The notes under the pieces were generated by a model. That model worked only from the letters and a program-made list of their open reading frames with translations. It was not told the DNA's origin and ran no database searches. The translations under genes and the position numbers were made by a program. DNA of 64,000 nucleotides from Methylocystis echinoides. GTDB taxonomy: Bacteria; Pseudomonadota; Alphaproteobacteria; Rhizobiales; Beijerinckiaceae. Where the stretch lies: positions 102,304 to 166,303 of the forward strand of contig NZ_CP156086.1 of NCBI RefSeq assembly GCF_040687965.1. The letters run 5' to 3'. Of the stretch, positions 17,299-25,614 are shown one piece after another (the stretch's first letter is position 1; each line of letters starts with the position of its first letter).

Positions 17299-19764
17299 TC
17301 AGTAAAGCTTGATGCGGAGCGTGGCGCCGAAAGTGCGGGGGTTGAGGGCCGAGAAGGTCACGGTCGAGAACGAACCGTTCGAGCCGCCGGACCCCACGGT
17401 CTGCGCGATGAAGACGCGTTCGTTGAGCAGATTGCGGACCCACAGGTTGAAGCTGTAGCCCTCGTCATCCGTCTTGAGGCCGACGCCGGCGTTCCAGATC
17501 GCGTAGGCGGGCATGAACAGCGGATAGACCGAATTGGGGTTGGAAAGCTGCGTCTTTGCGCTCCACGCCGCGTTCGAATAGGAAAACAGCGTGACCGGAC
17601 CCGCAAAGCCATAATCACGCAGGACGGGCCCGAGCGGATATTCGTGGTTGAAGCCGACATTGCCGGAAACGGGCGCCACGGGATTATTGCCGGAGACGCC
17701 GCCGGTGATGCTGTGTCCGGAAAGGCTCATGTAAAGCGGCGCCGGCGCGCCATTGACGTTGGAGGACGCCGGCCACAGCCACTCGGCGGGCGCGGCCGCC
17801 TTGGCGTAATCGACATATTGCGCATTGGTGTAAGCGCCCGCAAAAGTAAACCACAGGCGGTCGATCGGGCTCCAGCGCCCATCGAATTCAAAGCCGCGCA
17901 GACGCACATGTCCTATGTTGCCAAGAAAATTCTTGCGGATCGGCACGCCGTTGACGTCGGTGTAATCGGTGTTCACCAGCACCGACTGGAAATCGAAAAT
18001 ATCGTTCCAATAGAGGTTGGCGTTGACGATGAGCCGGTTGTCGAGCCAGTTCGTTTTCACGCCGAGTTCGTAGTCCCAGGAGACTTCCGGCTTGGTGATG
18101 ACCGGCTGCCAGGCCTGAAACACGCCCCGGCTGTTCAAGATGGGCAGGGCCTGCGTGTTGACCGCGCCGGACTTCTCGCCGCGGGCGACGGAGCCATAGG
18201 CCATCACATTCTCATTGAACCGATAGGAGGGGTTGAACAGTCCGGAGAGCGAATTGACGGTTTTGCGCTGACCGCCCGTGTCGAAATAGGTCGTGCCGCC
18301 CGTCGCCTGACTGACCGCCGCGATCTGATTGAAATTGGTCAGGCCCTGGATCCATCCGAAATTGGAGCCTTCGCGGATTTCATAGGTGTCGCGCAGGCCC
18401 GCGGTCACCGCCCATTGTTCGTCGATATGCCAGGTCGCCTGGGCGAAGGCCGCCGTGCTGAAGGTGCGCGCCTTGCCGTCGTTGCGATAGGAGAGCCCCC
18501 ACAGGTTGAACGGATTGGCGTTGAAGTTGTTGGAGAACCATTGCGAGGCGTCGGAGCCGTAGTCGACGTGATTGTAGGAGAAGACCTTTTCATAGAGATT
18601 ATAATTGCCGATCGTCCACTCGAGCTCCTGCCCGGCGGGCGACGCGAGCCGCGTCTCGTGCGAATATTGATCCACCCAGACGTCATAGGCGTTGCTGCTG
18701 ATGTCTAAGAGATTATTGCCGGTTGAGTTATTGGGATGCAGCGTGAATTCGCGCCAGGCGCTGACCGCCGTCAGCGTATTGTCGCCGATCTGATAGTTCA
18801 CCTCGTTCGAGGCGCCCGTGGTTCTCTGATCGAGTTTGCCCAGGCGGGTCATATAGGGCCGGTAGGGGTTGTAGGTGAGAATGGGTTGCCGCAAACGCGT
18901 CGCGACATTCTGCGAATAGGTCGTCGCCCGGGTTCCGTTCGCCCATAGCGGAAACGAGTCGCCAATAATGCCGGCGTAATTGTTGTATTCGTCGGAACGC
19001 AGCCGGTCGAAGATCAGGCGGTCGGTGAAATTGTCGCCGACGTAAAGCAGCTGCCCGCGAACGCCCCAGCGATTATTGTCGAGAAGCTGCTGGCTGTTGA
19101 ACTGATTGTTGATCCAGCCGTTGCCGCGGTCGTAATACATGGTGACGCGATAGGCGAGCTTGTCGTCGATGATCGGCCCGGTGACGTTCAATTTCTGAGT
19201 GACGCGGTCGTAATTGCCGAAGGTCGTTTCAGAGGTGGCCGAACGCGCGAAGGCCGGGAGCTGCGTGCGAATGACGACGGCGCCGACGGTGGTGTTCTTG
19301 CCGAGCAGCGTGCCTTGCGGTCCGCGCGCGACCTCGAAAGACTGCAGGTCGACGAAATCCGCCCATTGGAAGCCGACGTGGGTGTAGAAGACATTGTCGA
19401 CGATGAGGCCGACCGCCGATTCAGAACCATCCGCGCCGCCGGAGATGCCGGAAATGCCGCGAATCGACATGGCGGAGGTGCGCGGATTGGTGATCGACGG
19501 AACGAAATTCGGCACTTTCTGCGCGAAGTCCTGCAGGCGCTCGAGCCGTTCCCTTTCCTGCGTCTTGGCGCCGACGACGCTGACCGGCAGCGGCACGTCC
19601 TGCGCCTTTTCCTCACGCTGGCGGGCGGTGACTTTCACCTCTTCGACCTGCGCGTCCTCCGCCTGCGCGGTTGCGACGGCGATGACGCCGCCCATGAAGG
19701 CGAGCGGCGCAAGTCCGACGCCCGAGAGAAGCTTCCTGCGAAACGCCGTAGCGCTGCACGTCAT
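17299..19764 (-). CDS. TonB-dependent outer-membrane receptor
   Basis: 821 residues. Signal peptide to QAEDAQ, a TonB-box-like VEEVKVTARQREE, a plug domain (VPLPVSVVGAKTQERERLER ... MSIRGISG ... RGPQGTLLGKNTTVGAVVI) and a 22-strand barrel with a C-terminal Leu-Tyr after GATLRIK. It imports a large ligand such as a siderophore or metal chelate using the TonB-ExbBD module encoded next to it; the ligand is not evident. I chose the ATG at 19764 because GGAG lies 7 bases upstream; the GTG at 19776 contains that element. Confidence 0.9.
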   Translation of the reverse strand: MTCSATAFRRKLLSGVGLAPLAFMGGVIAVATAQAEDAQVEEVKVTARQREEKAQDVPLPVSVVGAKTQERERLERLQDFAQKVPNFVPSITNPRTSAMSIRGISGISGGADGSESAVGLIVDNVFYTHVGFQWADFVDLQSFEVARGPQGTLLGKNTTVGAVVIRTQLPAFARSATSETTFGNYDRVTQKLNVTGPIIDDKLAYRVTMYYDRGNGWINNQFNSQQLLDNNRWGVRGQLLYVGDNFTDRLIFDRLRSDEYNNYAGIIGDSFPLWANGTRATTYSQNVATRLRQPILTYNPYRPYMTRLGKLDQRTTGASNEVNYQIGDNTLTAVSAWREFTLHPNNSTGNNLLDISSNAYDVWVDQYSHETRLASPAGQELEWTIGNYNLYEKVFSYNHVDYGSDASQWFSNNFNANPFNLWGLSYRNDGKARTFSTAAFAQATWHIDEQWAVTAGLRDTYEIREGSNFGWIQGLTNFNQIAAVSQATGGTTYFDTGGQRKTVNSLSGLFNPSYRFNENVMAYGSVARGEKSGAVNTQALPILNSRGVFQAWQPVITKPEVSWDYELGVKTNWLDNRLIVNANLYWNDIFDFQSVLVNTDYTDVNGVPIRKNFLGNIGHVRLRGFEFDGRWSPIDRLWFTFAGAYTNAQYVDYAKAAAPAEWLWPASSNVNGAPAPLYMSLSGHSITGGVSGNNPVAPVSGNVGFNHEYPLGPVLRDYGFAGPVTLFSYSNAAWSAKTQLSNPNSVYPLFMPAYAIWNAGVGLKTDDEGYSFNLWVRNLLNERVFIAQTVGSGGSNGSFSTVTFSALNPRTFGATLRIKLY

Positions 19765-19797
19765 GTTTAACTCCACGCCCTTGTGCCGACTGGCCGA

Positions 19798-19840
19798 TTA
19801 GTTGATCTACTAACTATGTAGGATTAAAGAGCCTGGTCAA
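19798..19840 (-). promoter_or_regulatory. Promoter with overlapping palindrome upstream of the TonB-dependent receptor
   Basis: On the minus strand TTGACC (19840-19835), a 16-base spacer and CATAGT (19818-19813) form a plausible promoter. A palindrome, TTAGT-N6-ACTAA (19798-19813), covers the expected transcription start, so a repressor bound there would block it. Similar TAGTTGA-type sequence occurs in front of the Rrf2 gene at 38281. Confidence 0.5.
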
Positions 19841-19925
19841 GCTCGCTCGGGGGATTTCGGGGCGCGTCGCGGCTTGCGTCGGCGTTTTTTCTACTCAGTT
19901 GCAAATTAGCAACAAATGCAGCATG

Positions 19926-19960
19926 AAAAACAAAAGCCGCGCTCTTTGGCGGAGCGCGGC
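19926..19960 (-). terminator. Rho-independent terminator of the redox operon
   Basis: A 9-bp perfect stem (GCCGCGCTC, 19936-19944, with GAGCGCGGC, 19952-19960) and 7-base loop. On the minus strand it is followed by TTTTGTTTTT. It lies 66 bases beyond the cytochrome b561 stop. Confidence 0.8.
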
Positions 19961-20025
19961 CCAGGGTCGGCGATCAGCGGGGCCAGTCGTCGCCCGCCCT
20001 TATTAATCATAGTTTTGGAGTAGAG

Positions 20026-20769
20026 TTAAAATCCAGCGACGTCGATGTCCTGCGGCGGCGCCAGTTGCAGTCCGAGCGCCAGGGCGCTGACCAGGACCGT
20101 CAGGAGAACGACGGCGAGGACGCCGCGGGAGGAGGCGATCGCCTCCTCCGGCAAGACGAGGACGGCGGGCTTAAAGCCCGTCAGCATGGCGCGAATGAGC
20201 GGCTCGCCCTTCAACAGCACATGGGCGAAGACGGCGCCGACGTGCAGGACGATGGCGAACAGAATCACATAGAAGAACTTTCGATGCAGGCTGGTGAGCG
20301 CGAGGCTTGCGTCCTTGCTGACGAGGCCCGCGAGCGGACCCGCGTTGAAAATCTCGTCATCGCCAAAAAGCCCGAGCGTCGCCTCTGCGCCGAGCGCGCC
20401 AAGAAGAATGAGCGTCATCACCGCGCCGAGCGGGTTATGGCCGGCGTAGCGGGTCTTGCGTCCCCGGCCGAGGGCGCTGACATAACGCAGCACGCCGCGC
20501 GGGCCTTCGACGAAGCTGGAAAATCTCGCATGGCGCGTCCCGACGAAGCCCCAGACGATGCGGAAGACGACGAGGACGATGGTGGCGTAGCCGAAGAAAA
20601 GGTGAGCCGTAAAATAGTTCGCGCCCAACCGGTTCGTCGCATAGGCGCCGAGGATGGCGGCTACGAGGCTCCAGTGGAAGAGCCGCGTCGGCCAGTCCCA
20701 GACCTTGCGAAAGTCCTGCGCCTGGCGCGCGGCTCTTGTCGAGAGATCGTCAGTGTCGAGCGTGGTCAT
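20026..20769 (-). CDS. Cytochrome b561-type membrane protein
   Basis: 247 residues, four core membrane helices plus a C-terminal one. Signature histidines are seen in PTRLFHWSLVAAILGAY, LHRKFFYVILFAIVLHVGAV and nearby helices, as in the bacterial cytochrome b561 / NiFe-hydrogenase cytochrome b family that passes electrons between the quinone pool and periplasmic partners. It is the last gene of the minus-strand operon, 24 bases after the cytochrome c' gene, which is a common pairing. Confidence 0.85.
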   Translation of the reverse strand: MTTLDTDDLSTRAARQAQDFRKVWDWPTRLFHWSLVAAILGAYATNRLGANYFTAHLFFGYATIVLVVFRIVWGFVGTRHARFSSFVEGPRGVLRYVSALGRGRKTRYAGHNPLGAVMTLILLGALGAEATLGLFGDDEIFNAGPLAGLVSKDASLALTSLHRKFFYVILFAIVLHVGAVFAHVLLKGEPLIRAMLTGFKPAVLVLPEEAIASSRGVLAVVLLTVLVSALALGLQLAPPQDIDVAGF

Positions 20770-20793
20770 GTCGTGCCCCGTCGCCGTCTCGCC

Positions 20794-21300
20794 TTACTTC
20801 GCCTTATAGGTTTCGTGGCAGCCTTTGCAGTCCTGCGCCAGGGAAGCGATCGCCGTCTTCAAACTGTCAGTCGCGGCCTTCTCCTTGGCGTTGGTTTCGG
20901 CGAGCGCCTGGGCGTGCGCCTGGAAATCTTTCAGCTTCTTGTCGAAGTCGGCGCGGTTGCTCCACACGTCGGGCTTGGCCTTGGAGTCGGGCTCCGCGAC
21001 ATTCGAGCCTTCCGGAAAGGCGTCTTCGACAATCCCCGAAAGGAAGGCGATGCGCGTCGCGCGTTTCGTCGCCTCCGCCTCGTCATAGGGAACCGTTCCC
21101 TTGGCGACCGCGCCGAAATAGCGGAAGTAATTGCCGATGAGCGTATAGGCCGCCTTGCGGTTTTCGACCGCCTGCTTCGACGGCGAGGGCGGCGTCGGCT
21201 GCGGGCTTTGGGCGCGCGCCGAGGCGAACAAGGCGCCACCCACGGCGACGCCGGCGACGAGAGAGGCAAGGACAAAAGCGCGCGAAGAGATGCGTTGCAT
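20794..21300 (-). CDS. Cytochrome c' family protein
   Basis: 168 residues with signal peptide (to SARAQ). It has a helical bundle and a C-terminal heme site CKGCHETYK, the position expected for class II cytochrome c (c'). Such proteins bind NO or CO, or shuttle electrons, in the periplasm. An insertion around residues 75-110 (PDSKAKPDVWSNRADFDKKL) follows a typical pattern of the family. It lies next to cytochrome b561, its likely redox partner. Confidence 0.85.
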   Translation of the reverse strand: MQRISSRAFVLASLVAGVAVGGALFASARAQSPQPTPPSPSKQAVENRKAAYTLIGNYFRYFGAVAKGTVPYDEAEATKRATRIAFLSGIVEDAFPEGSNVAEPDSKAKPDVWSNRADFDKKLKDFQAHAQALAETNAKEKAATDSLKTAIASLAQDCKGCHETYKAK

Positions 21301-21333
21301 GCGACTAAGGCTCCATGAGGGCTTGAAAGATGA

Positions 21334-21885
21334 TCAGCGCTTGTTGTCTTCGCGCCACTTGCGGACGAATTCGAGCGTCGCCTCGACATGTCGCGACGGG
21401 TTCGAGTCGATGAGTGAGAAGCCGATGTTCCCATTGGGAAGGATGATGTAGGAGATGCGATCGGCGACCGTATCTCCAGTCGCGCTCGGCTTGAGGCGCT
21501 TGGCGTCATAGGCGTTGATGACGTTGAACGATGGATCGGCGGCGACGGGAAATTTGTCGCGACACTCCTTCGTCGAGAACTCGCGTTGCACCTCGATCGG
21601 ATCGCCGGACACGCCGACGAGACTCGCGCCAGCCGCCGTGAAATTATCGAAGTTCTCCGCGAATTCATGCGCCTCGATGGTGCAGCCGCGCGTGAAGGAC
21701 TTCGGGTAGAAGTAGAGCACCACGGGGCCCTTCTTCAGCGCCTCCGCGAGCGAGAAGCTGAAGTCCTTGCCGCCGATCGCGGCGGGGGCGGTGAAGTCGG
21801 GCGCGCGATCGCCCGTCTTCAAGGCGGCCTGGGCCGGGCTCATGAGCAGCGCGAACGCAAGGCTTGCGATAATTGGCTTGATCAT
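21334..21885 (-). CDS. Exported peroxiredoxin (AhpC/TSA, PrxQ-like)
   Basis: 183 residues with a signal peptide (to AQAAL), so it acts in the periplasm. Thioredoxin fold with GDRAPDFTAPAAIGG, then YFYPKSFTRGCTIEAHEFAE, where the Cys is the peroxidatic residue (the usual PxxxT-x2-C is here S-F-T-R-G-C). A further Cys lies in STKECRDKF. It reduces hydrogen peroxide or organic peroxides with an unknown donor. It sits in the redox operon between cytochrome c' and the rhodanese-like gene. Confidence 0.85.
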   Translation of the reverse strand: MIKPIIASLAFALLMSPAQAALKTGDRAPDFTAPAAIGGKDFSFSLAEALKKGPVVLYFYPKSFTRGCTIEAHEFAENFDNFTAAGASLVGVSGDPIEVQREFSTKECRDKFPVAADPSFNVINAYDAKRLKPSATGDTVADRISYIILPNGNIGFSLIDSNPSRHVEATLEFVRKWREDNKR

Positions 21886-21894
21886 GATGGGGGC

Positions 21895-22428
21895 CTATTT
21901 CTGAGGGGACGCGGGCGCGGCGGCGGCGGTCTTCGGCGGCGGCGGCGCGAGCTTCACGAGGGCGCCGCCTTCGTCCTCATAGTCGCGCACGCCAATGGCG
22001 CCGGCGACGTGAAAGCCGTAACCGGTGAGTAGGTCGCCGATCGCGCCGGCGCGATGGGCGCGATTGGAAACGACGACGATGAGCCGGTCGCGCGGAATGA
22101 ACGCGAGGCTCTTCTGCACGTCGCCTGTCTGAACGCTCAGATAGACCGGAAAGCCGCCGAATTTCGTCAGCTCGTCGGGGCGTCGCACGTCGAGAACCAG
22201 AAGCTGTTCGGGATGCGCGGCGATCGCGTCGAAGGCGCTGCGGTTGAGGCGCAGCGTCTTGTAAGTGTAAGCCGGGTCGTTCGCCGGCGTGACCGCTTCC
22301 CCCGCCGGCGTCGCAGCCGCAGACGGTTGCGGCGCGGCCGGCGCGGCGGTCTGGCTTTGCGCGAGACCGCTCGATGCGGCGCCAATGAGAAACAGAAGAC
22401 CTGCGCCGAAGCGCAACAACGTTTGCAT
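21895..22428 (-). CDS. Exported rhodanese-like protein without cysteine
   Basis: 177 residues with signal peptide and a Pro/Ala-rich linker, then a rhodanese fold (LLVLDVRRPDELTKFGGFPV ... RLIVVVSNRAHRAGAIGDLL). The catalytic cysteine that starts the active-site loop is absent: the loop reads VVVSNRAHRAGA, and the whole predicted protein has no Cys. It is therefore likely a binding or regulatory member rather than a sulfurtransferase. It is 9 bases upstream of the peroxiredoxin gene. Confidence 0.75.
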   Translation of the reverse strand: MQTLLRFGAGLLFLIGAASSGLAQSQTAAPAAPQPSAAATPAGEAVTPANDPAYTYKTLRLNRSAFDAIAAHPEQLLVLDVRRPDELTKFGGFPVYLSVQTGDVQKSLAFIPRDRLIVVVSNRAHRAGAIGDLLTGYGFHVAGAIGVRDYEDEGGALVKLAPPPPKTAAAAPASPQK

Positions 22429-22457
22429 GGGATGTTCTCTTTCGTGGAAGGCGTCGA

Positions 22458-23348
22458 TCAGCCGCGCAGATGCGCGTTGAAGAAATCGATGGTGCGTCCC
22501 CAGGCGAGCTTCGCCGCGGCCGCGTCGTAGCGCGGGGTCGTGTCATTGTTGAAACCGTGCTGGACGCCCGGATAGACGAAAGCCTGATAGTCGACCTTGG
22601 CGTCCTTCAAGGCCGCTTCATAAGCGGGCCAGCCGGCGTTGATCCGGTCGTCGACGCCGGCATAGTGAAGGAGCAGCGGCGCCTTGATGTTCTTCACGTC
22701 CTCCGCCTTCGGCTGCGCGCCGTAAAATGGAACGGCCGCGCCGAGCTCGGGAAGTCTGGTCGCGAGAAAATTGGCGATCCCGCCGCCGTAGCAGAAGCCG
22801 ACGACGCCGACCTTTCCGTTGCTGTCGGGAAGCGCTTCGAGCGCCTTTGCGGCGGCGATGAAATCCTGCCGCGTCTTTTCCTGATCGAGCTTTTGAAAAA
22901 GCTCGCGGGCCTTGTCTTCGTCGCCGGGATAGCCGCCGAGCGGCGCCAGCGCGTCGGGCGCGAAGACGATGAAATTGGCGGTCGCGAGACGCCGCGCAAT
23001 GTCTTCGATATGCGGATTGAGGCCGCGGTTCTCGTGTACGACGAGAATGACCGGCAGCTTCCCCGTCGTCTTGGCGGGCTTCACGAGATAGCCGCGCACC
23101 GACCCATTGCCCTCGGGCGAGGGAAACTGCGTGATCGCGCCGATGATGCGCGGATCGTCCTTGGCGATCTGCTCGGCTTCGGCGAAGCGCGGCTGCAAAG
23201 CGTCGAGCGTCGCCGCCGCGCCGGCGACGCCGAGGCCGAGCGTCGCCACGCGATCGAGAAAGGCGCGGCGGCTGATGTCGCCGTGGACATAGCGGTCGAA
23301 GATTTTCAAGACTTCCGGATCGAAGTCGTTTGCGGTTTTTCGGGTCAT
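22458..23348 (-). CDS. Dienelactone hydrolase family protein, Tat-exported
   Basis: 296 residues. A Tat-like signal (DISRRAFLDRVATLGLGVAG) precedes an alpha/beta-hydrolase of the dienelactone hydrolase family. The nucleophile elbow is VVGFCYGGGIANF (Cys), with acid Asp around HYAGVDDRINAGW and His in PGVQHGFNND. These enzymes cleave lactones or ester bonds; the real substrate is unknown. Export through Tat places it with the periplasmic redox proteins encoded on either side. Confidence 0.85.
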   Translation of the reverse strand: MTRKTANDFDPEVLKIFDRYVHGDISRRAFLDRVATLGLGVAGAAATLDALQPRFAEAEQIAKDDPRIIGAITQFPSPEGNGSVRGYLVKPAKTTGKLPVILVVHENRGLNPHIEDIARRLATANFIVFAPDALAPLGGYPGDEDKARELFQKLDQEKTRQDFIAAAKALEALPDSNGKVGVVGFCYGGGIANFLATRLPELGAAVPFYGAQPKAEDVKNIKAPLLLHYAGVDDRINAGWPAYEAALKDAKVDYQAFVYPGVQHGFNNDTTPRYDAAAAKLAWGRTIDFFNAHLRG

Positions 23349-23370
23349 GCTGATTCCTGAAAGTTCGGCG

Positions 23371-23784
23371 CTATCGCGCGAGGCGCGGCTTATAGAGATC
23401 GTGGCAGGATTTGCAGAGTTGCGGCGCCTCGCGCGCGGCGGCCGCGGCGGCGTCGAAATCGCCGCCGTCGACCCGAGCGATGACGTCGCTGATGACCTTC
23501 ACGCCCTTTCGGGAAATCTCCACTGCATCCTCGGCGTTCTTTTTTGAAAAATAGTTCTCCGTGTATTTGAAGCCGTCGAGAAGGATTTGCGCGTCTTCCT
23601 TGGCGGCGTCGGCGTTTTTCGCGGTGATGTCCGGCTCGAAATATTTGATCGTCTTGTCGAGGTCGCGCATCAGGTCGTTGTCGTAATCGCGCAGATCGAT
23701 CGCCGCGAGCACCGGCGCGCTCGAGGCGAGCGCGACCAAGGCGACGACGGAAAATCCGTGAACGGGCTTGAACCGGTCGCTCAT
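23371..23784 (-). CDS. Small periplasmic cytochrome c (c'-like)
   Basis: 137 residues: signal peptide to LAAID, a mostly helical body and a C-terminal heme site CKSCHDLYKPRLAR, again the class II arrangement. The start codon overlaps the stop of the cupredoxin gene by 4 bases (ATGA), so the two are translated together and may exchange electrons. Confidence 0.8.
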   Translation of the reverse strand: MSDRFKPVHGFSVVALVALASSAPVLAAIDLRDYDNDLMRDLDKTIKYFEPDITAKNADAAKEDAQILLDGFKYTENYFSKKNAEDAVEISRKGVKVISDVIARVDGGDFDAAAAAAREAPQLCKSCHDLYKPRLAR

Positions 23785-24122
23785 TGCGTCACCGTGATCC
23801 TTCCTTTCATATTGGCGTGAAGGCCGCAGGAAACGGCGATCTCGCCCGGCTTGGTGAGCGTGACGCTAAAGGTTCCGCCTTCCTCGATCTGATCTTCGGA
23901 ACGAAAGACTTCTCCGCCGGCGCCTTCGCCGACGACGCCGTGGGGCATTTGATCCTTGTTGACGAACGCGACTTTCCTCCCGGCCTTGACGGCGATCTCG
24001 GCGGGCTCGAAAGCAAAGCGTTCAATGACGATCGTCGCCGTCGGCGTCGCGTCGTCGGCGTGCGCTGGGAGGCTGACGACGCCTGCCAGCCCGCCAATGA
24101 GAAGGATGCTGAGAAGACGCAC
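23781..24122 (-). CDS. Cupredoxin (plastocyanin/azurin-like)
   Basis: 113 residues with signal peptide to HADD. A single cupredoxin domain with type-1 copper ligands His61 (MPHGVVG), Cys99, His102 and Met105 (SCGLHANMKG). It carries electrons in the periplasm. It is coupled by a 4-base overlap to the cytochrome c gene and follows the DUF1501 gene by 6 bases, so these three are one translational block. Confidence 0.85.
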   Translation of the reverse strand: MRLLSILLIGGLAGVVSLPAHADDATPTATIVIERFAFEPAEIAVKAGRKVAFVNKDQMPHGVVGEGAGGEVFRSEDQIEEGGTFSVTLTKPGEIAVSCGLHANMKGRITVTQ

Positions 24123-24128
24123 GGGCGT

Positions 24129-25583
24129 TCAGGCGAGAATGTCTTTGACGACCTTGCCGTAAACGACCGTCGGACGTTCCGCGCGGCCGGCCTTCAGATA
24201 GATCGTCTTGAGATGGTCGAGGCCGAGGAGCTGCAGAACCGTCGCGTGAACGTCGTAAGTGTCGACGGGATTCTCGACGGTCTTCAGGCCGATCTCGTCG
24301 GTCTGGCCATAGCTGAAGCCATGTTTGAGGCCGCCGCCGGCGAGCCACTGCGTATAGCCCCAGGGATTATGGTCGCGGCCGTCGCCGCTTTGGCCGTAGG
24401 AGGTGCGCCCGAATTCCGACGTCCAGACGACGAGCGTCTGATCGAGGAGACCGCGCGACGCGAGATCGGCGAGGAGACCGGCGATCGGCTTGTCGACCGC
24501 GCGCGTGTGGGCGCTGTGGTTCTTTTCGAGCTGGCGATGAGCGTCCCAATTCGCGTCGTCGCCCACGCCCGCGCCTTCGATCGGGCCGGATACGACCTGG
24601 ATGAAGCGAACGCCGCGCTCGACGAGACGACGCGCGCGCAGCAGCACGGTGCCGTAATCCTTCGTCGCGTCTTCGTTCAGCCCGTAGAGCGCCTTGGTCG
24701 CCTCGGTCTCCTTGGAGAGATCGACGGCCTCCGGCGCGGTCGACTCCATGCGATAGGCGAGATCATAGGAGCGCGTGCGCGCTTCGAGCTCGCTGTCCTC
24801 GGGGTGCGCGGCCGCGCGAAGATCGTTGAGCTTCTTCAGGAGATCGAGGCTTTCGCGCTGCTGCTCGGAGCCGATGAGATCCGGCGGCGCCTGATGCAGG
24901 ATCGGCTGCGCGCCGGGGCGGAAGGCCGTGCCCTGATAGACGGCCGGCAGGAAGCCGGAGCTCCAGTTGACCGAGCCGGCGCGCGGCTCGCGCTTGCCGT
25001 TGTAGAGCACGACATAGGCGGGGAGATCCGGATTGGCGGAGCCGAGCGCATAAGTAACCCAGGCGCCGAGCGACGGACGGCCGGGGCTCACGTCGCCGGT
25101 GTTGAGCTTGAGGATCGAAATGTCGTGCGTCGCGCCGACGGTGACGCTCGACTTGATGAAGGTGAGCTTGTCGGCGTGCTGCGCTATGTTTGGAACCCAG
25201 TCGGAGAACCAGGCGCCGCTCTCGCCATATTGCTTCCACGTGCGATTGGAGGCGAAGAGCTTGCCGACGCCGCCCTGCGTGCTGGTCTTGATGCCCTTGA
25301 GGAAGGACTCGGGCGTCTCCTGTCCGGCGAGACGCACGAGCTCGGGCTTATAGTCGAAGAGATCGAGCGTCGAGGGCGCGCCGTCCATATGCAGCCAGAT
25401 CACCGATTTCACCTTGGGCTCGAAATGCGGCGGCTTGGGCGCCAGCGGATCGAGGAAGTTGGCGGCGTTCGCCTGCGGCGCGCCGAACCAGCCGCCGCCC
25501 GGCAACATGCCACTGACGGCGTAGCCGCCGAGACCATAGGCCGCTCCGCGCAGCCATTCACGACGTGAGCTCTTGATCAGCAT
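24129..25583 (-). CDS. DUF1501 family protein, Tat-exported
   Basis: 484 residues. The Tat signal is SSRREWLRGAAYGLGGYAVS. The alkaline-phosphatase/sulfatase-like fold shows KSVIWLHMDGAPSTLDLFDY near the N-terminus, LVVWTSEFGRT as the metal-binding motif and DVHATVLQLLGLDH near the end. DUF1501 proteins are almost always paired with DUF1549/DUF1553 proteins, best known from Planctomycetes, and their substrate is unknown. It follows the DUF1549 gene by 31 bases. Confidence 0.85.
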   Translation of the reverse strand: MLIKSSRREWLRGAAYGLGGYAVSGMLPGGGWFGAPQANAANFLDPLAPKPPHFEPKVKSVIWLHMDGAPSTLDLFDYKPELVRLAGQETPESFLKGIKTSTQGGVGKLFASNRTWKQYGESGAWFSDWVPNIAQHADKLTFIKSSVTVGATHDISILKLNTGDVSPGRPSLGAWVTYALGSANPDLPAYVVLYNGKREPRAGSVNWSSGFLPAVYQGTAFRPGAQPILHQAPPDLIGSEQQRESLDLLKKLNDLRAAAHPEDSELEARTRSYDLAYRMESTAPEAVDLSKETEATKALYGLNEDATKDYGTVLLRARRLVERGVRFIQVVSGPIEGAGVGDDANWDAHRQLEKNHSAHTRAVDKPIAGLLADLASRGLLDQTLVVWTSEFGRTSYGQSGDGRDHNPWGYTQWLAGGGLKHGFSYGQTDEIGLKTVENPVDTYDVHATVLQLLGLDHLKTIYLKAGRAERPTVVYGKVVKDILA

Positions 25584-25614
25584 TTCTGTAAATCCCCTTG
25601 TTTGTCCGGCGTTG

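Noticed and set aside
19898..19913. GTTGCAAATTAGCAAC as a Fur/Mur box
   Set aside because: It is a neat inverted repeat, but it lies over 130 bases upstream of the receptor gene, beyond the predicted promoter, and matches the consensus only loosely.
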